From positions 1 through 64,000 of the forward strand of contig NZ_VUYU01000030.1 in the NCBI RefSeq assembly GCF_011682065.1: a stretch of DNA of 64,000 nt. The letters run 5' to 3'. Under the pieces are notes generated by a model, which was not told the DNA's origin, searched no databases, and was given only the letters and a program-made list of their open reading frames with translations. A program made the translations under genes and the position numbers. The DNA is from Massilia rubra. GTDB taxonomy: Bacteria > Pseudomonadota > Gammaproteobacteria > Burkholderiales > Burkholderiaceae_D. This document shows positions 7,490 through 17,245 of the stretch, in pieces. Numbering within the stretch: the first letter of the stretch is position 1; every line of letters starts with the position of its first letter.

Positions 7490-8218
7490 TTACAAGCCGA
7501 GGCTTTTCTTCTGCAGCGCGATGATGTCCGCAATCCCGGCCTGCGCCAGATCGAGCAAACGATTCATCCCGGCGCGATCAAATGCGGCGCCTTCTGCCGT
7601 GCCCTGCACTTCGATGAAGTGCCCGGCTTCGGTCATCACCACGTTCATATCGGTGTCGCAGCCCGAATCTTCCACGTAATCGAGGTCCAGCACCGGCATG
7701 CCCTTGTACACGCCGACCGAAATGGCCGCCACGAAGCTCTTCACCGGCACCTTCGGAATCGCGCCGCTGGCCACCAGTTTGCTGAACGCGTCATACGCCG
7801 CCACCATGGCGCCGGTAATCGAGGCCGTGCGCGTGCCGCCATCGGCCTGGATCACGTCGCAATCGAGGTTCAGGGTACGCTCGCCGAACGCTTCCAGGTC
7901 GAACGCCGCGCGCAGCGAGCGGCCGATCAGGCGCTGGATCTCCTGCGTGCGCCCGCTTTGCTTGCCGCGCGCCGCTTCCCGGTCCATGCGCGTGTGCGTC
8001 GAACGCGGCAGCATGCCGTATTCGGCCGTCAGCCAGCCCTGCCCTTTGCCCTTCAAAAAGCCCGGCACCTTCTCTTCGATGCTGGCCGTGCAAATGACCT
8101 TGGTGTCGCCGCACTCGATCAAGACCGATCCTTCGGCATGCTTGGTGTACTGGCGCGTGAGCACGATGTCGCGCAGCTGGTCGACGGCGCGGCCGCTCGG
8201 ACGTGATTCAAATGTCAT
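7490..8218 (-). CDS. rph: Ribonuclease PH
   Basis: A 242-residue phosphorolytic 3' exonuclease that trims tRNA 3' ends. The N-terminus ([12 protein letters not shown]), the [12 protein letters not shown] segment, the [16 protein letters not shown] segment and [18 protein letters not shown] carry the conserved phosphate- and RNA-binding residues, and the length is normal. It is last in a minus-strand operon after the protein kinase and the PP2C phosphatase, 23 nt from the phosphatase. Confidence 0.96.
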   Translation of the reverse strand: MTFESRPSGRAVDQLRDIVLTRQYTKHAEGSVLIECGDTKVICTASIEEKVPGFLKGKGQGWLTAEYGMLPRSTHTRMDREAARGKQSGRTQEIQRLIGRSLRAAFDLEAFGERTLNLDCDVIQADGGTRTASITGAMVAAYDAFSKLVASGAIPKVPVKSFVAAISVGVYKGMPVLDLDYVEDSGCDTDMNVVMTEAGHFIEVQGTAEGAAFDRAGMNRLLDLAQAGIADIIALQKKSLGL

Positions 8219-8241
8219 GTATTACCTTGTAAAAGCAGGCC

Positions 8242-9192
8242 TTACTTAAGTACCTGGGATGATTTTTCGATGGCGTCGCGGATCTCGGCGATCGCTTTTT
8301 CGATTTCGTCGTCGTTGAACGCGTCGATTTCGAGCGGCTGTTCCGGCTCCGGGGCGCTCAGGATCGTGGTGCTGACCAGGTTCTCGGGCAGCATCATGGT
8401 CGAAATGACCGCCGCGCTGCCGTCCGTGTTCACGCCCGCCGTTTCCACTTCGGGCGATCCTTGCCACATGATCGCCAGCGCGGTCGTGTTGTCGCAGGTC
8501 TCGCCGCCGATGGTAATCGCGGTGCTGATCATGTCGGGAATGGCGCGCACGATGGTCTGGGTCGAGAGGCGATGGACAATCTCTTCGTCCGGCAGCATCG
8601 ACCACAAGCCGTCGGAGCACAGCATGACCACGTCGCCCGTCAACAGGCTGACCTGGCGCGACACTTCGATCTTCGGCAGCGAAGAAGCGCCGATGCAGTT
8701 ATACAGCTTGTTGCGGTCCGGGTGGGTCGCGCGTTCGGCCGGATCGGCCAGGCCCTGGGCGATCAGGTGCTCGATGTGCGAATGGTCGCGCGTGCGGCCC
8801 AAAATCTGCCCGCGCCGCAGCCAGTACAGGCGCGAGTCGCCGCAGTGGGCCCAGATCGCGGTGTTGTGCTGGATCAGGCAAGCCACCACCGTGGTGCGCG
8901 GCGTGTCGGGCATGTTGTTGGCGATGCGGTAGCGGTGGATTTCATCGTGCGCTTCGAGGAAAGCCTCTTCCAGGAAGCGTTCGGGTTTGCGCACATACGG
9001 CGTGGCGTGCTGCTGGAACATGCTCGACATGGTCTGCAGCGTGATGGCCGCGGCCATTTCGCCGCGCAGGTGGCCGCCCATGCCGTCCGCCAGGACCAGC
9101 AGCAGCGCATCGCGCGTGAAGCTGTATCCCATCCGGTCCTGGTTGACCTTGCGGCCGCCGAGCTGGCTTTCCTGATAAACGGAAAATTGCAT
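8242..9192 (-). CDS. PP2C-family Ser/Thr protein phosphatase
   Basis: A 316-residue PPM phosphatase. Metal-binding motifs are intact: NQDRMG near residue 18, LADGMGGH near 36, CGDSRLYW near 117 and CSDGLW near 194. The domain ends near residue 245, followed by an acidic low-complexity tail (NDDEIEKAIAEIRDAIEK). No membrane segment. It lies 15 nt after a Ser/Thr kinase gene on the same strand, so the two probably form an opposing kinase/phosphatase pair acting on shared targets. Those targets are not evident here. Confidence 0.92.
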   Translation of the reverse strand: MQFSVYQESQLGGRKVNQDRMGYSFTRDALLLVLADGMGGHLRGEMAAAITLQTMSSMFQQHATPYVRKPERFLEEAFLEAHDEIHRYRIANNMPDTPRTTVVACLIQHNTAIWAHCGDSRLYWLRRGQILGRTRDHSHIEHLIAQGLADPAERATHPDRNKLYNCIGASSLPKIEVSRQVSLLTGDVVMLCSDGLWSMLPDEEIVHRLSTQTIVRAIPDMISTAITIGGETCDNTTALAIMWQGSPEVETAGVNTDGSAAVISTMMLPENLVSTTILSAPEPEQPLEIDAFNDDEIEKAIAEIRDAIEKSSQVLK

Positions 9193-9207
9193 AGTAATCT
9201 TTCTGGA

Positions 9208-10203
9208 TCAGGTGTTTTTATCGTTGACTTTTTTGCGGCCGAAACTACCGAGGCGGTCGACCAGGCCGCGTACCTGGCCGCCGATCTTTTCCAAACCGCG
9301 CGGCGCTTCCGGCTTCTTGGGCGGCGGCAGCGCCAGTTCCTTTTGCAGCGCGAACAGGCTTTGCGGACGCGCCAGCGGGTCCATGTCGAGGCAGTTCTTG
9401 ACCATGCTGATCAGGGCCGGCGAAAAGCTGCCTTCGAGCTTGGCGTAATAGCCAGGCATCTTGTCTTCGGTCTTGCGCTGGTCGGCCGGCTGCGGCGGCG
9501 CGCCGGCCATGCAGGCGAAGATGGTCGCGCCGATGCTGTAAATATCCGACCACGGTCCCAGCGCCGCCGTTTTCGAGTACAGGTCCGGCGGGGCGAAGCC
9601 CGGCGTGTACATCGGCGTCAGTTTCGGGATGTCGGCGTTGATGGTCTGGCGCGCGGCGCCGAAGTCGAGCAAAATCGGCGAGCCGTCGGTGCGCAGGTAG
9701 ATATTGGCCGGTTTCAGGTCGAGGTGCAGCAGCTTGTTGGCGTGCACTTCGCGCAGGCCGCCGCACACGCCCAGGAAAATCTGGCGGATGAACGCTTCCG
9801 ACAGGCGGCTGCCCTTGCTGCCGAGGCGGGCGATGTGTTCCTGCAGCGAGTGGCCCGATTCGTAGCCCATCACCATGTACACGGTGTCGTTGGCGCGGAA
9901 AAAGTTCAGCACGCGCACCACGTTCGGGTGCGAGATCAGCGCGAGCGCCCTTCCCTCCTCGAAAAAGCACTTCAGGCCGATGCGGAACACGGGCAGATTG
10001 GGCGGTGAAATCACCGGAACGAGCTCGCCGGGTTGCCGCAAAGCGAGGGAGCTCGGCAGGTACTCTTTAATGGCGACCGCGTTCCCCTCGGCGTCATAAG
10101 CGAGATATACAATACTGAACCCACCGGACGCAATTTTCTTTACAATGCGATATCCGGCAATTTCAAGTCCATCGGGCAGGGGAGCGTTATTTTGTGCAGC
10201 CAT
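9208..10203 (-). CDS. Hanks-type Ser/Thr protein kinase
   Basis: A 331-residue soluble kinase. The Gly-loop (IASGGFSIVY), the ATP-anchoring Lys in VAIKEYLP, the catalytic loop HLDLKPANIYL, the DFG motif in LLDFGAARQ and the APPD/D-I-Y-S-I-G activation-segment region are all present, so the kinase should be active. Unlike PknB it has no membrane segment or PASTA domains; after the kinase domain there are only about 60 residues, ending in a basic tail. The ATG at 10203 is chosen over a GTG eight codons earlier because an AAGGAA site precedes it. First gene of the kinase/PP2C/rph operon; diverges from yicC. Confidence 0.92.
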   Translation of the reverse strand: MAAQNNAPLPDGLEIAGYRIVKKIASGGFSIVYLAYDAEGNAVAIKEYLPSSLALRQPGELVPVISPPNLPVFRIGLKCFFEEGRALALISHPNVVRVLNFFRANDTVYMVMGYESGHSLQEHIARLGSKGSRLSEAFIRQIFLGVCGGLREVHANKLLHLDLKPANIYLRTDGSPILLDFGAARQTINADIPKLTPMYTPGFAPPDLYSKTAALGPWSDIYSIGATIFACMAGAPPQPADQRKTEDKMPGYYAKLEGSFSPALISMVKNCLDMDPLARPQSLFALQKELALPPPKKPEAPRGLEKIGGQVRGLVDRLGSFGRKKVNDKNT

Positions 10204-10287
10204 CAGAGTGTGTTCCTTGCTTAACACGGCGATTGTGTGGATAAATCACGGCTTTGTAAAGAAAAGATAAAAATACCGGGGACTCCA

Positions 10288-11190
10288 TTGAGCATTTCTA
10301 GCATGACAGGTTACGCGGTGGCCACCAGCGAAGGCGCGGCGGGCACCCTTACAATTGAAATCAAGAGCGTTAATTCGCGCTTTCTGGACCTGCAGTTCCG
10401 CATCAACGACGAGTTGCGCGCGCTCGAACCGGACTTGCGCGCCGCGATCATGGCCGCCATCACGCGCGGCAAGGTCGAGGCACGCCTCTCTTTCGGGCGC
10501 AAGGTCGCGGGCGGCTCGCAAGCCCTGAATGCGGCCATGCTGGCCGATCTGGCCCGTTTGCAGAGCGAAGTGACCAAGCATTTTGTATCGGCGCCGTTGA
10601 TGACGGTGGCCGAGCTGCTGCGTTGGCCCGGTGTGATCGAGGAAGCCCAGGTTGGCCAGGAGTCGCTGCAGGCCGACGTGGCCGCGTTGACCGCCACCAC
10701 CGTCGCGGCCTTCGTCGACAGCCGCCGGCGCGAAGGCGCGGCGCTCGAAGCGATGCTCGTCTCGCGCATCGATGCGATGGATGTCATCGTCAAGCGCATC
10801 ACGCCATTGATTCCGCAGGTGATTTCGCAGTTCCAGCAAAAGGCCATCGAGCGCATGCAGGATGCATTGGGACTGGCCGGGCATGGCACGCCGTCCACGC
10901 TGACGCGCCAGGAAGCCTTCGAGCGGATTCGCCAGGAAGTGACCTTGTACGGGATCCGGATCGATGTGTCGGAAGAGTTGTCGCGCTTGTCGGCGCACTT
11001 GACCGAGACCCGGCATATCCTCAAAAAGGGCGGGCAGGTCGGCAAACGGCTCGACTTCATGATGCAGGAACTGAACCGCGAAGCCAATACCCTGGGCGCC
11101 AAGGCGTCGGTGAAGGAACTGGCCGATGCGTCGATGGAATTGAAGCTCCTGATCGAGCAGATGCGCGAGCAGGTGCAGAATCTGGAGTAG
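10288..11190 (+). CDS. yicC: YicC-family endoribonuclease
   Basis: A 300-residue YicC protein. The conserved N-terminus S-M-T-G-Y-A, the IEIKSVNSRFLDL segment and the C-terminal RLDFMMQELNREANTLGAKA signature are present. YicC proteins are hexameric endoribonucleases that target structured RNA. The TTG at 10288 is chosen because GGGGA lies 5 nt before it and it gives the family's normal N-terminus; no in-frame ATG other than that of SMTG is available. Its usual downstream neighbour gmk is displaced by 2.6 kb here, with an MFS/AraC pair between. Confidence 0.92.
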   Translation: MSISSMTGYAVATSEGAAGTLTIEIKSVNSRFLDLQFRINDELRALEPDLRAAIMAAITRGKVEARLSFGRKVAGGSQALNAAMLADLARLQSEVTKHFVSAPLMTVAELLRWPGVIEEAQVGQESLQADVAALTATTVAAFVDSRRREGAALEAMLVSRIDAMDVIVKRITPLIPQVISQFQQKAIERMQDALGLAGHGTPSTLTRQEAFERIRQEVTLYGIRIDVSEELSRLSAHLTETRHILKKGGQVGKRLDFMMQELNREANTLGAKASVKELADASMELKLLIEQMREQVQNLE

Positions 11191-11229
11191 GTCAGACAAG
11201 CCCCGCGAGCGGCTTCTCTTGACCGGGCA

Positions 11230-12660
11230 CTAGCTGTCTTCCAGCTTGCGCAAGGTCAGAGAAGCGAGCGCGGCAAGCGCGCTCAGCGCCGCCGTCGCGA
11301 GGAAGGCGGCATGATAGCCCTGTAGTTGCGCCAGAGCATGAACATCCGGCGATTTTTTTGCCACCGACTGCGCCAGCGTGGAGAGGCCGGCAATGCCCAG
11401 CGCGGCGCCAAGCTGGCGCGCGGTATTGAACAGTCCTGACGCCAGGCCGGCTTCCTTCGGCGGCACAGCGGCCAGCGCCGTATGGGTTGCCGTCATCAGC
11501 ATCAGCCCGAGTCCCAGGCCGATCAGCAGTGTGGGCCCGAGCACATCGGCGACGTAATTGGCTTCGATCGGCAATCCGGCCAGCCAGGCCAAGCCGGCAG
11601 CGCTGATCATGCCCCCGAAAAAGGGCAAGCCCCGCACGCCGGAATCCATCAAGGGACGCGACACGATCGCCGCGATCGCCAGCGTGATCCCCATCGGCAG
11701 CAGCGCCAGGCCAGTGTCGAGCGCGTCATAGCCAGCAATCTGCTGCAGCGCGATCGAGAGGAAGAAAGTCGACGCGGTCAGGGAAGCGCCCAGGCCAAGC
11801 ACCACGATATTTCCCATGCGCACGCTCGGCAGCCTGAATATGTCGAGGCGGATCAGCGGGTGCGCCGTCCTGGCCTGGATGATCACGAAAGCGAGCAGCA
11901 ACACCGCCGCCGCAAGCAGTATGTACTGGACGGTACGGGAGTCCCAGCCAAGATTGACCGCTTGCGAGATCCCCAGGATCAGGGCGCCCATTCCCAGCGT
12001 AATGCTGATGGCGCCCCACACGTCGAGCTTTGGCCGCTGCGTCCCGGCCTTGACCGGCTGCATGCACAAGGCCACGCCGGCGATCAGGGCGAGACCGATC
12101 GGTACGTTCACGAACATCACCCAGCGCCATCCCATCCCGGCCGTCAATATGCCGCCGATCACGACACCGATGGCCGACGCAATCGCGCTTGACGCCGCCC
12201 ACAGCGAGATCGCCCTGGCCTTCGCCGGGCCGGCCGGATAGACCGCGACGATCACGGCCAGGGTAGAGGTCGCCAGAGCCGAGGCGCCAAAGCCCTGGAT
12301 CGCGCGCGCCACCAGCAAGATTGTGCCACTGGTCGCCAGGCCGCCCACCAGGCTGGCCAGGGTGAAGATGACCAGACCTGATAGTAGAACGCGCTTGCGT
12401 CCGTACAAATCGCTGGCACGCGCCGCCAGCAGCATGAAGCCGCCCAGGCTGAGCAAATAGGCATCGACCACCCATTGCAATTGCAGACTGGAGAGATGCA
12501 AATCAGCTTGCATCGAAGGCAAAGCCACATTCACGATGGCGCCGTCCATGACGACCATGAAGGATGCAACGCACGCAATGAACACGGCGACCCACAGCGG
12601 AATGTGAGGATGAATCAAGGAAGGTGCTGCGACAGCAGACACCGGAGCGGATGCACTCAT
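11230..12660 (-). CDS. MFS drug exporter, DHA2 (14-helix) family
   Basis: A 476-residue inner-membrane transporter. The first helix is followed by MDGAIVNVALP (motif D1 of the drug:H+ antiporters), DLYGRKRVLL is motif A, and about fourteen hydrophobic segments can be counted, which fits the DHA2/EmrB-QacA group. The start at 12660 has AGGAG 6 nt before the ATG. It diverges from an AraC-family gene whose product probably controls it. Substrate unknown; by analogy a small toxic compound. It reads against the yicC-gmk direction, so it is an insertion in that conserved order. Confidence 0.9.
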   Translation of the reverse strand: MSASAPVSAVAAPSLIHPHIPLWVAVFIACVASFMVVMDGAIVNVALPSMQADLHLSSLQLQWVVDAYLLSLGGFMLLAARASDLYGRKRVLLSGLVIFTLASLVGGLATSGTILLVARAIQGFGASALATSTLAVIVAVYPAGPAKARAISLWAASSAIASAIGVVIGGILTAGMGWRWVMFVNVPIGLALIAGVALCMQPVKAGTQRPKLDVWGAISITLGMGALILGISQAVNLGWDSRTVQYILLAAAVLLLAFVIIQARTAHPLIRLDIFRLPSVRMGNIVVLGLGASLTASTFFLSIALQQIAGYDALDTGLALLPMGITLAIAAIVSRPLMDSGVRGLPFFGGMISAAGLAWLAGLPIEANYVADVLGPTLLIGLGLGLMLMTATHTALAAVPPKEAGLASGLFNTARQLGAALGIAGLSTLAQSVAKKSPDVHALAQLQGYHAAFLATAALSALAALASLTLRKLEDS

Positions 12661-12769
12661 GAAAAACTCCTGTTGCGGTTGGTTGAGAACTATGGAGGAC
12701 AGCATGCCCTGTCACAGGCAACAGTATTGGACAGCCGCCGCATACACTGATAACGTTGTTTAGACAAAA

Positions 12770-12775
12770 TATAAT
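12770..12775 (+). promoter_or_regulatory. -10 box of the araC-type gene, very short leader
   Basis: A consensus TATAAT lies 11 nt before the ATG at 12787. With a start point about 7 nt downstream, the leader would be only about 5 nt, with no room for a ribosome site. No good -35 is seen at 16-18 nt. The 126-nt divergent gap to the exporter probably also holds the regulator's operators. Confidence 0.4.
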
Positions 12776-12786
12776 GAGATCCAGCC

Positions 12787-13617
12787 ATGTCAGTTTCAGA
12801 TGAACAAACGACCGTCCCTGCCAATATCAGCGAGCGTTCCGACGGACCTGCGCTGGTCGCGATCCGGGGCGAGGACAAGGCCGGCAATGAATTCCGTCTC
12901 GGGACGCGCGAATACGATTGGCATACCCATGTGCGAGGACAGGTGTTTTGCGTAGAAAGCGGTCTGGTGCACATGCGCACCGCCCACGGTTCCTGGTTGT
13001 CGCCGCCAAATCGGGCCGGCTGGATACCGCCGGGCGAGGCGCACAAGGTCAGCGTCAACGGCGCGATGAGCGGATGGAGTTTGCTGATCACACCCGAAGC
13101 GGCCAGCGAACTGCCCAGGCATCCCTGTGTGATCGGCATCAGCGAACTGATGCGTGCGCTGGTGCGACGCGCGGTCTCCTGGTCCGCCCAACACACGCTG
13201 GAAGCGGAACAGGAGCGCGTGATCGCGGTACTGCTCGACGAGATGCGGCATGCCCCGCACGAAGCGCTGCATTTGCCGATGCCGCAAGACCGGCGCCTGC
13301 TGCGCATCACCACCGCCATTTTCGAACAACCGAAGGATGACCGCACGCTCGACGCATGGGCGAGCTGGGCCGGACTGTCGGCGCGCACCTTGAGCCGCCT
13401 GTTTCGCTCCGAGACCGGCATCAGTTTCGCCCAGTGGCGCCAGCAAGCCCGCTTGACGCATGCGCTGGAACGCCTGGCGCAGGGGGACGCGGTGGCCGTG
13501 GTCGCCGATGCACTGGGCTATGCCACGCCCAGCAATTTCATCGCGATGTTCCGCCGCAGCTTTGGCGATTCGCCAGCGCGGTATTTTGCGAATCGGGCAG
13601 GCTCCACGTTTCGCTGA
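12787..13617 (+). CDS. AraC-family regulator with cupin sensor domain
   Basis: A 276-residue regulator. Residues about 30-110 form a cupin-type domain (YDWHTHVRGQ, WIPPGEAHKV), and residues 180-270 are two helix-turn-helix motifs (LDAWASWAGLSARTLSRLF and ALGYATPSNFIAMFRRSFGDSPARYF). The architecture resembles NimR, which controls the divergently placed NimT exporter from the same position. The divergent MFS gene is the obvious target. The ligand probably binds the cupin domain. Confidence 0.9.
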   Translation: MSVSDEQTTVPANISERSDGPALVAIRGEDKAGNEFRLGTREYDWHTHVRGQVFCVESGLVHMRTAHGSWLSPPNRAGWIPPGEAHKVSVNGAMSGWSLLITPEAASELPRHPCVIGISELMRALVRRAVSWSAQHTLEAEQERVIAVLLDEMRHAPHEALHLPMPQDRRLLRITTAIFEQPKDDRTLDAWASWAGLSARTLSRLFRSETGISFAQWRQQARLTHALERLAQGDAVAVVADALGYATPSNFIAMFRRSFGDSPARYFANRAGSTFR

Positions 13618-13809
13618 AGCACCGGCCGGGGCGGGAGAAGCGCCCGCCGCAGGACCGGTCCCGCCAGGCGCTTGCTGTTCTATCTTCAACGCCTGAACGT
13701 CGACCTGTTTGGTAAAATGATTTCTTTGCGTGTATTTCAGTCGGTCGCATCACGACTCGCGGCAGCCCATGAGGCGCCCATGCTACGCATCGTCACCCGA
13801 AAGCACATT

Positions 13810-14457
13810 ATGCCAACCACTATTCCCGGCTTTTCCGGCAGCCTGTTCGTCGTCGCCGCCCCGTCCGGCGCCGGCAAGTCCACCCTGGTCAACGCGCTGC
13901 TGGCGCAGGAACCGGGCATCAAGCTGTCGATCTCGACCACCACGCGCCCTCCCCGCCCGGGCGAGCAGGACGGCCGCGAGTACCATTTCACCACCGCCGA
14001 GGACTTCGTCGAGCGCGCCGGGCGCGGCGAATTCCTCGAATGGGCCGAAGTGCACGGTAATTACTACGGCACCTCGCGCCTGATGGTCGAAAAGGAAATG
14101 AAACTGGGCACCGACATCCTGCTCGAAATCGACTGGCAGGGCGCGCGCCAGGTGCGCAAGCAGTTCCCGGACGCGGCCGGCATTTTCATTTTGCCGCCCT
14201 CGATCAAAGCACTGGAAGAGCGCCTCTACAAGCGCGGCCAGGACGAAGAGAACGTCATCACGCGCCGCCTGCTGGCCGCCGGCGGCGAGATCGCTCACGC
14301 TCCCGAGTTCGAGTATGTTATTATCAATGAAGAGTTCAACGTCGCCTTGTCAGAGATGAGCGCGATTGTCAGAGCGACACGCAGCCGTTTTGCACAACAA
14401 GCTGCGCGTAACGCCTCGCTATTTGCCCAACTGGGTATCCATGCGCAACAATCGTGA
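13810..14457 (+). CDS. gmk: Guanylate kinase
   Basis: A 215-residue enzyme phosphorylating GMP to GDP. The P-loop (APSGAGKST), the GMP-binding [19 protein letters not shown] region and [12 protein letters not shown] are intact, and the length is close to the E. coli enzyme. The ATG at 13810 gives a standard N-terminus; in-frame starts exist upstream (for example 13780) without a better ribosome site. It begins the conserved gmk-rpoZ-spoT block, 32 nt before rpoZ. Confidence 0.94.
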   Translation: MPTTIPGFSGSLFVVAAPSGAGKSTLVNALLAQEPGIKLSISTTTRPPRPGEQDGREYHFTTAEDFVERAGRGEFLEWAEVHGNYYGTSRLMVEKEMKLGTDILLEIDWQGARQVRKQFPDAAGIFILPPSIKALEERLYKRGQDEENVITRRLLAAGGEIAHAPEFEYVIINEEFNVALSEMSAIVRATRSRFAQQAARNASLFAQLGIHAQQS

Positions 14458-14489
14458 CACGGCACACACCGTCATATTGAGGAAAATAC

Positions 14490-14693
14490 ATGGCCCGCAT
14501 TACCATTGAAGATTGCTTGAAGCACATCCCTAACCGCTTTCAACTGACCCTGGCCGCAACCTATCGCGCCCGTCAGTTGTTGCAAGGCCACACTCCCAAG
14601 GTGGAAGCCAAGGACAAGCCAACCGTTGTCGCCCTGCGTGAAATCGCTGCCGGCAAGGTCGGTATCGAGATGCTGAAAAAGGTTCCGATGTAA
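14490..14693 (+). CDS. rpoZ: RNA polymerase omega subunit
   Basis: A 67-residue omega subunit ([31 protein letters not shown]). Omega helps fold and assemble beta-prime and is part of one ppGpp site on RNA polymerase. GAGG precedes the ATG at normal spacing. Its place between gmk and the (p)ppGpp enzyme is conserved in proteobacteria and links nucleotide supply with the stringent response. Confidence 0.97.
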   Translation: MARITIEDCLKHIPNRFQLTLAATYRARQLLQGHTPKVEAKDKPTVVALREIAAGKVGIEMLKKVPM

Positions 14694-14772
14694 TTAGTTA
14701 TTTCGTGCCCGAACGGTGTCAACAAGCCATCCTGATTTACTTTTTTCACATTTCGGCTGATTGACTTTGCGT

Positions 14773-17022
14773 ATGAATCTGATTCCTCCGGATACGACAC
14801 TCTCAGGCACACCCAAGACCCGGTCTGCACGCGCCGCCACCAAGGCGCAAGAGGCCGAGGTTCCTGTCGCTCCCGTTCCGGGCGTGGCATCGGTCTCGCA
14901 CTTGTCGGCCAAGCTCTCCGAGTACCTCACCGCCTCCGAACTCAAAAAGGTCAAGGAAGCGTATCGTTTTTCCGACGAGATGCACCTTGGACAAGTCCGT
15001 AAATCGGGCGAACCGTATATTTCCCATCCCATCGCCGTGGCTGAAATCTGCGCCGACTGGAAGCTCGACGCCCAGGCCATCATGGCCGCGCTGCTGCACG
15101 ATGTGATGGAAGACCAGGACGTCAAGAAGGATGAGCTGATCGAGCGCTTCGGCGCCCCCGTCGCCAGCCTCGTCGACGGCCTGTCCAAGCTCGAAAAAAT
15201 CGAATTCCAGACCCTGATCGAAGCGCAGGCGGAAAACTTCCGCAAGATGCTGCTGGCCATGGCGTCGGATGTGCGCGTCATTCTCATCAAGCTGGCCGAC
15301 CGCCTGCACAATATGCGCACGCTCGAGCACATGACGCCGGCCAAGAAGCGCCGCATCGCCTCCGAGACGATGGAAGTGTACGTGCCAATCGCGCACCGCC
15401 TGGGCCTGAACAATATCTACCGCGAATTGCAGGACCTGGCGTTTTCGCACCTGTATCCGGTGCGTTACCGTACCCTGTCCAAGGCGGTCAAGGCGGCGCG
15501 CGGCAACCGCCGCGAAGTGGTCAAGAAGATCCTCGAATCGGTCAAGAGCACGCTCGCCACCGCCGAACTGCCGGCCGAAGTCTACGGGCGCGAAAAAACC
15601 CTGTACGGCATCTATAAAAAGATGCGCAGCAAGCATTTGTCGTTCTCGCAGGTGCTCGATGTGTACGGTTTCCGGGTGGTGGTCGACAGCTTCGCCAATT
15701 GTTACGTGGCGCTGGGGACCCTGCACGGCCTGTACAAGCCGATGCCGGGCAAGTTCAAGGATTACATCGCGATCCGCAAGTTGAACGGTTACCAGTCGCT
15801 GCACACCACCCTGATCGGCCCGTACGGCACGCCGGTCGAGTTCCAGATCCGCACCCAGGAAATGCATCGCACCGCCGAGTCCGGCGTGGCGGCGCACTGG
15901 CTGTACAAGAATGGCGAAGCGAACCTGTCGGACTTGCAGCAGAAAACCCACGCGTGGTTGCAGTCGCTGCTCGACATCCAGCAGCAAACCGGCGACTCGG
16001 CCGAGTTTCTGGAACACGTCAAGGTCGACCTGTTTCCGGACTCGGTGTATGTGTTCACGCCAAAGTCGAAGATCATCGCCCTGCCGCGCGGCGCCACGGC
16101 GCTCGACTTCGCCTACACGATCCACACCGGCATCGGCGACCATACGGTGTCGGTCAAGATCAACAACGAGCCGGCCTCGCTGCGCACCGAGTTGCGCAAT
16201 GGCGACATTGTCGAGATCGTGACCAATCCCGACTCGAAGCCGAGCCCGACCTGGCTGGCGTTTGTGCGCACCGGAAAAGCCCGTTCGGCGATCCGCCATC
16301 ATTTGCGCACGATCAACCTGAACGAGTCGGTCGAACTGGGGCGCGAGTTGCTGGCGCAAGCCCTGACGGCCCTGAATATCCAGCCCGATCTGCCGGAACC
16401 GGCGGTCGAGAAGCTGCTCAACGAATCGTCGGCCAAGTCGATGGATGAGCTGTATGCCGACATCGGCATCGGCAAGCGCATGGCCGCCCTGGTGGCGCGG
16501 CATATTTTCGGCCTGGTCGATGACGACCTGGTCAGTTTGCCGACCAACCCGAACGCCACGCCGGGCGAACTCGATCCGGTGACCATTTATGGCAGCGAAG
16601 GCGTGTCGGTGCAGTTGGCCCCGTGTTGCCTGCCGATTCCGGGCGACCAGATTATCGGCCAGCTGAGGCGCGACCAGGGTTTGATCGTGCATACCAGCGA
16701 CTGCGCCAGTGCCAAGCGCTTGCGCGGCAAGGAGCCGGACCGCTGGATCGCCGTGCAGTGGGGCGGGGAATTGAACCGCCGCTTCGATTGCCGCATCAGG
16801 CTGCTGATTAACAATGAAAAAGGCATCCTGGCGCGCGTGGCGGCCGAGATTGGCGAGTCGGATGCGAACATTTCGTATGTGGGCATGGACGAGGATGAAG
16901 AACACGTCATGACGCAGCTGCGGTTTACGATTCAGATCAAGGATCGGGTGCACTTGGCGCACTTGATCAGGAATCTGCGGCGCGTGGTGGGGGTGACCAG
17001 GGTGGAGCGCGAGCGCAATTAG
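14773..17022 (+). CDS. spoT: Bifunctional (p)ppGpp synthetase/hydrolase (SpoT/Rsh)
   Basis: A 749-residue long-form Rsh protein. The N-terminal HD hydrolase domain has YISHPIAVAEI, LLHDVMED and KLADRLHNMRT intact; the synthetase domain has YGREKTLYGIYKKM and NGYQSLHTTLIG; then a TGS domain (DSVYVFTPKSKIIALPRGATALDFAY region), a zinc-finger/helical part (CCLPIPGDQI) and a C-terminal ACT domain. With both catalytic sites apparently intact it should make and break the alarmone. A TTG four codons earlier is an alternative start. Confidence 0.96.
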   Translation: MNLIPPDTTLSGTPKTRSARAATKAQEAEVPVAPVPGVASVSHLSAKLSEYLTASELKKVKEAYRFSDEMHLGQVRKSGEPYISHPIAVAEICADWKLDAQAIMAALLHDVMEDQDVKKDELIERFGAPVASLVDGLSKLEKIEFQTLIEAQAENFRKMLLAMASDVRVILIKLADRLHNMRTLEHMTPAKKRRIASETMEVYVPIAHRLGLNNIYRELQDLAFSHLYPVRYRTLSKAVKAARGNRREVVKKILESVKSTLATAELPAEVYGREKTLYGIYKKMRSKHLSFSQVLDVYGFRVVVDSFANCYVALGTLHGLYKPMPGKFKDYIAIRKLNGYQSLHTTLIGPYGTPVEFQIRTQEMHRTAESGVAAHWLYKNGEANLSDLQQKTHAWLQSLLDIQQQTGDSAEFLEHVKVDLFPDSVYVFTPKSKIIALPRGATALDFAYTIHTGIGDHTVSVKINNEPASLRTELRNGDIVEIVTNPDSKPSPTWLAFVRTGKARSAIRHHLRTINLNESVELGRELLAQALTALNIQPDLPEPAVEKLLNESSAKSMDELYADIGIGKRMAALVARHIFGLVDDDLVSLPTNPNATPGELDPVTIYGSEGVSVQLAPCCLPIPGDQIIGQLRRDQGLIVHTSDCASAKRLRGKEPDRWIAVQWGGELNRRFDCRIRLLINNEKGILARVAAEIGESDANISYVGMDEDEEHVMTQLRFTIQIKDRVHLAHLIRNLRRVVGVTRVERERN

Positions 17023-17080
17023 GTCGTTCGCCTAAAGACGTTTGTTTTCGATACATCCCATGAGCGCCTTTTTCACCCCC

Positions 17081-17230
17081 CGGCCTCAAGACCGTCATTC
17101 CCGGCCTGAGCGGCCCTCTTGGCGGGAATCCAATTCCGTAGCACAATCACAGGCGGCTCAACGGAATTGGATTCCCGCCTCCGCGGGAATGACGGTTTTT
17201 AAGTTAGCGGGAATGACGGTCTTGAGGCCG
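17081..17230. repeat. Nested REP-type palindromes
   Basis: The outer arms are a perfect 23-bp inverted repeat (17081-17103 with 17208-17230). Inside is a second imperfect pair carrying the core ATTCCCGCC/GGCGGGAAT and an ATTGGATTCCCGCC arm. It occupies most of the 223-nt gap between convergent spoT and the heme oxygenase gene. The core resembles the element at 7358-7446 but the flanks differ, so it is a second REP subfamily. Confidence 0.8.
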
Positions 17231-17245
17231 GTGGTCGACCTGTCC

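Noticed and set aside
8461-10008. Long open frame of 515 codons on the plus strand opposite the PP2C and kinase genes
   Set aside because: Composition is Arg/Gln/His-rich without domain signature, and both conserved genes are on the other strand; a GC-rich shadow frame.
14803-16962. Open frame of 719 codons on the minus strand opposite spoT
   Set aside because: Low-complexity shadow of an intact, fully conserved Rsh gene.
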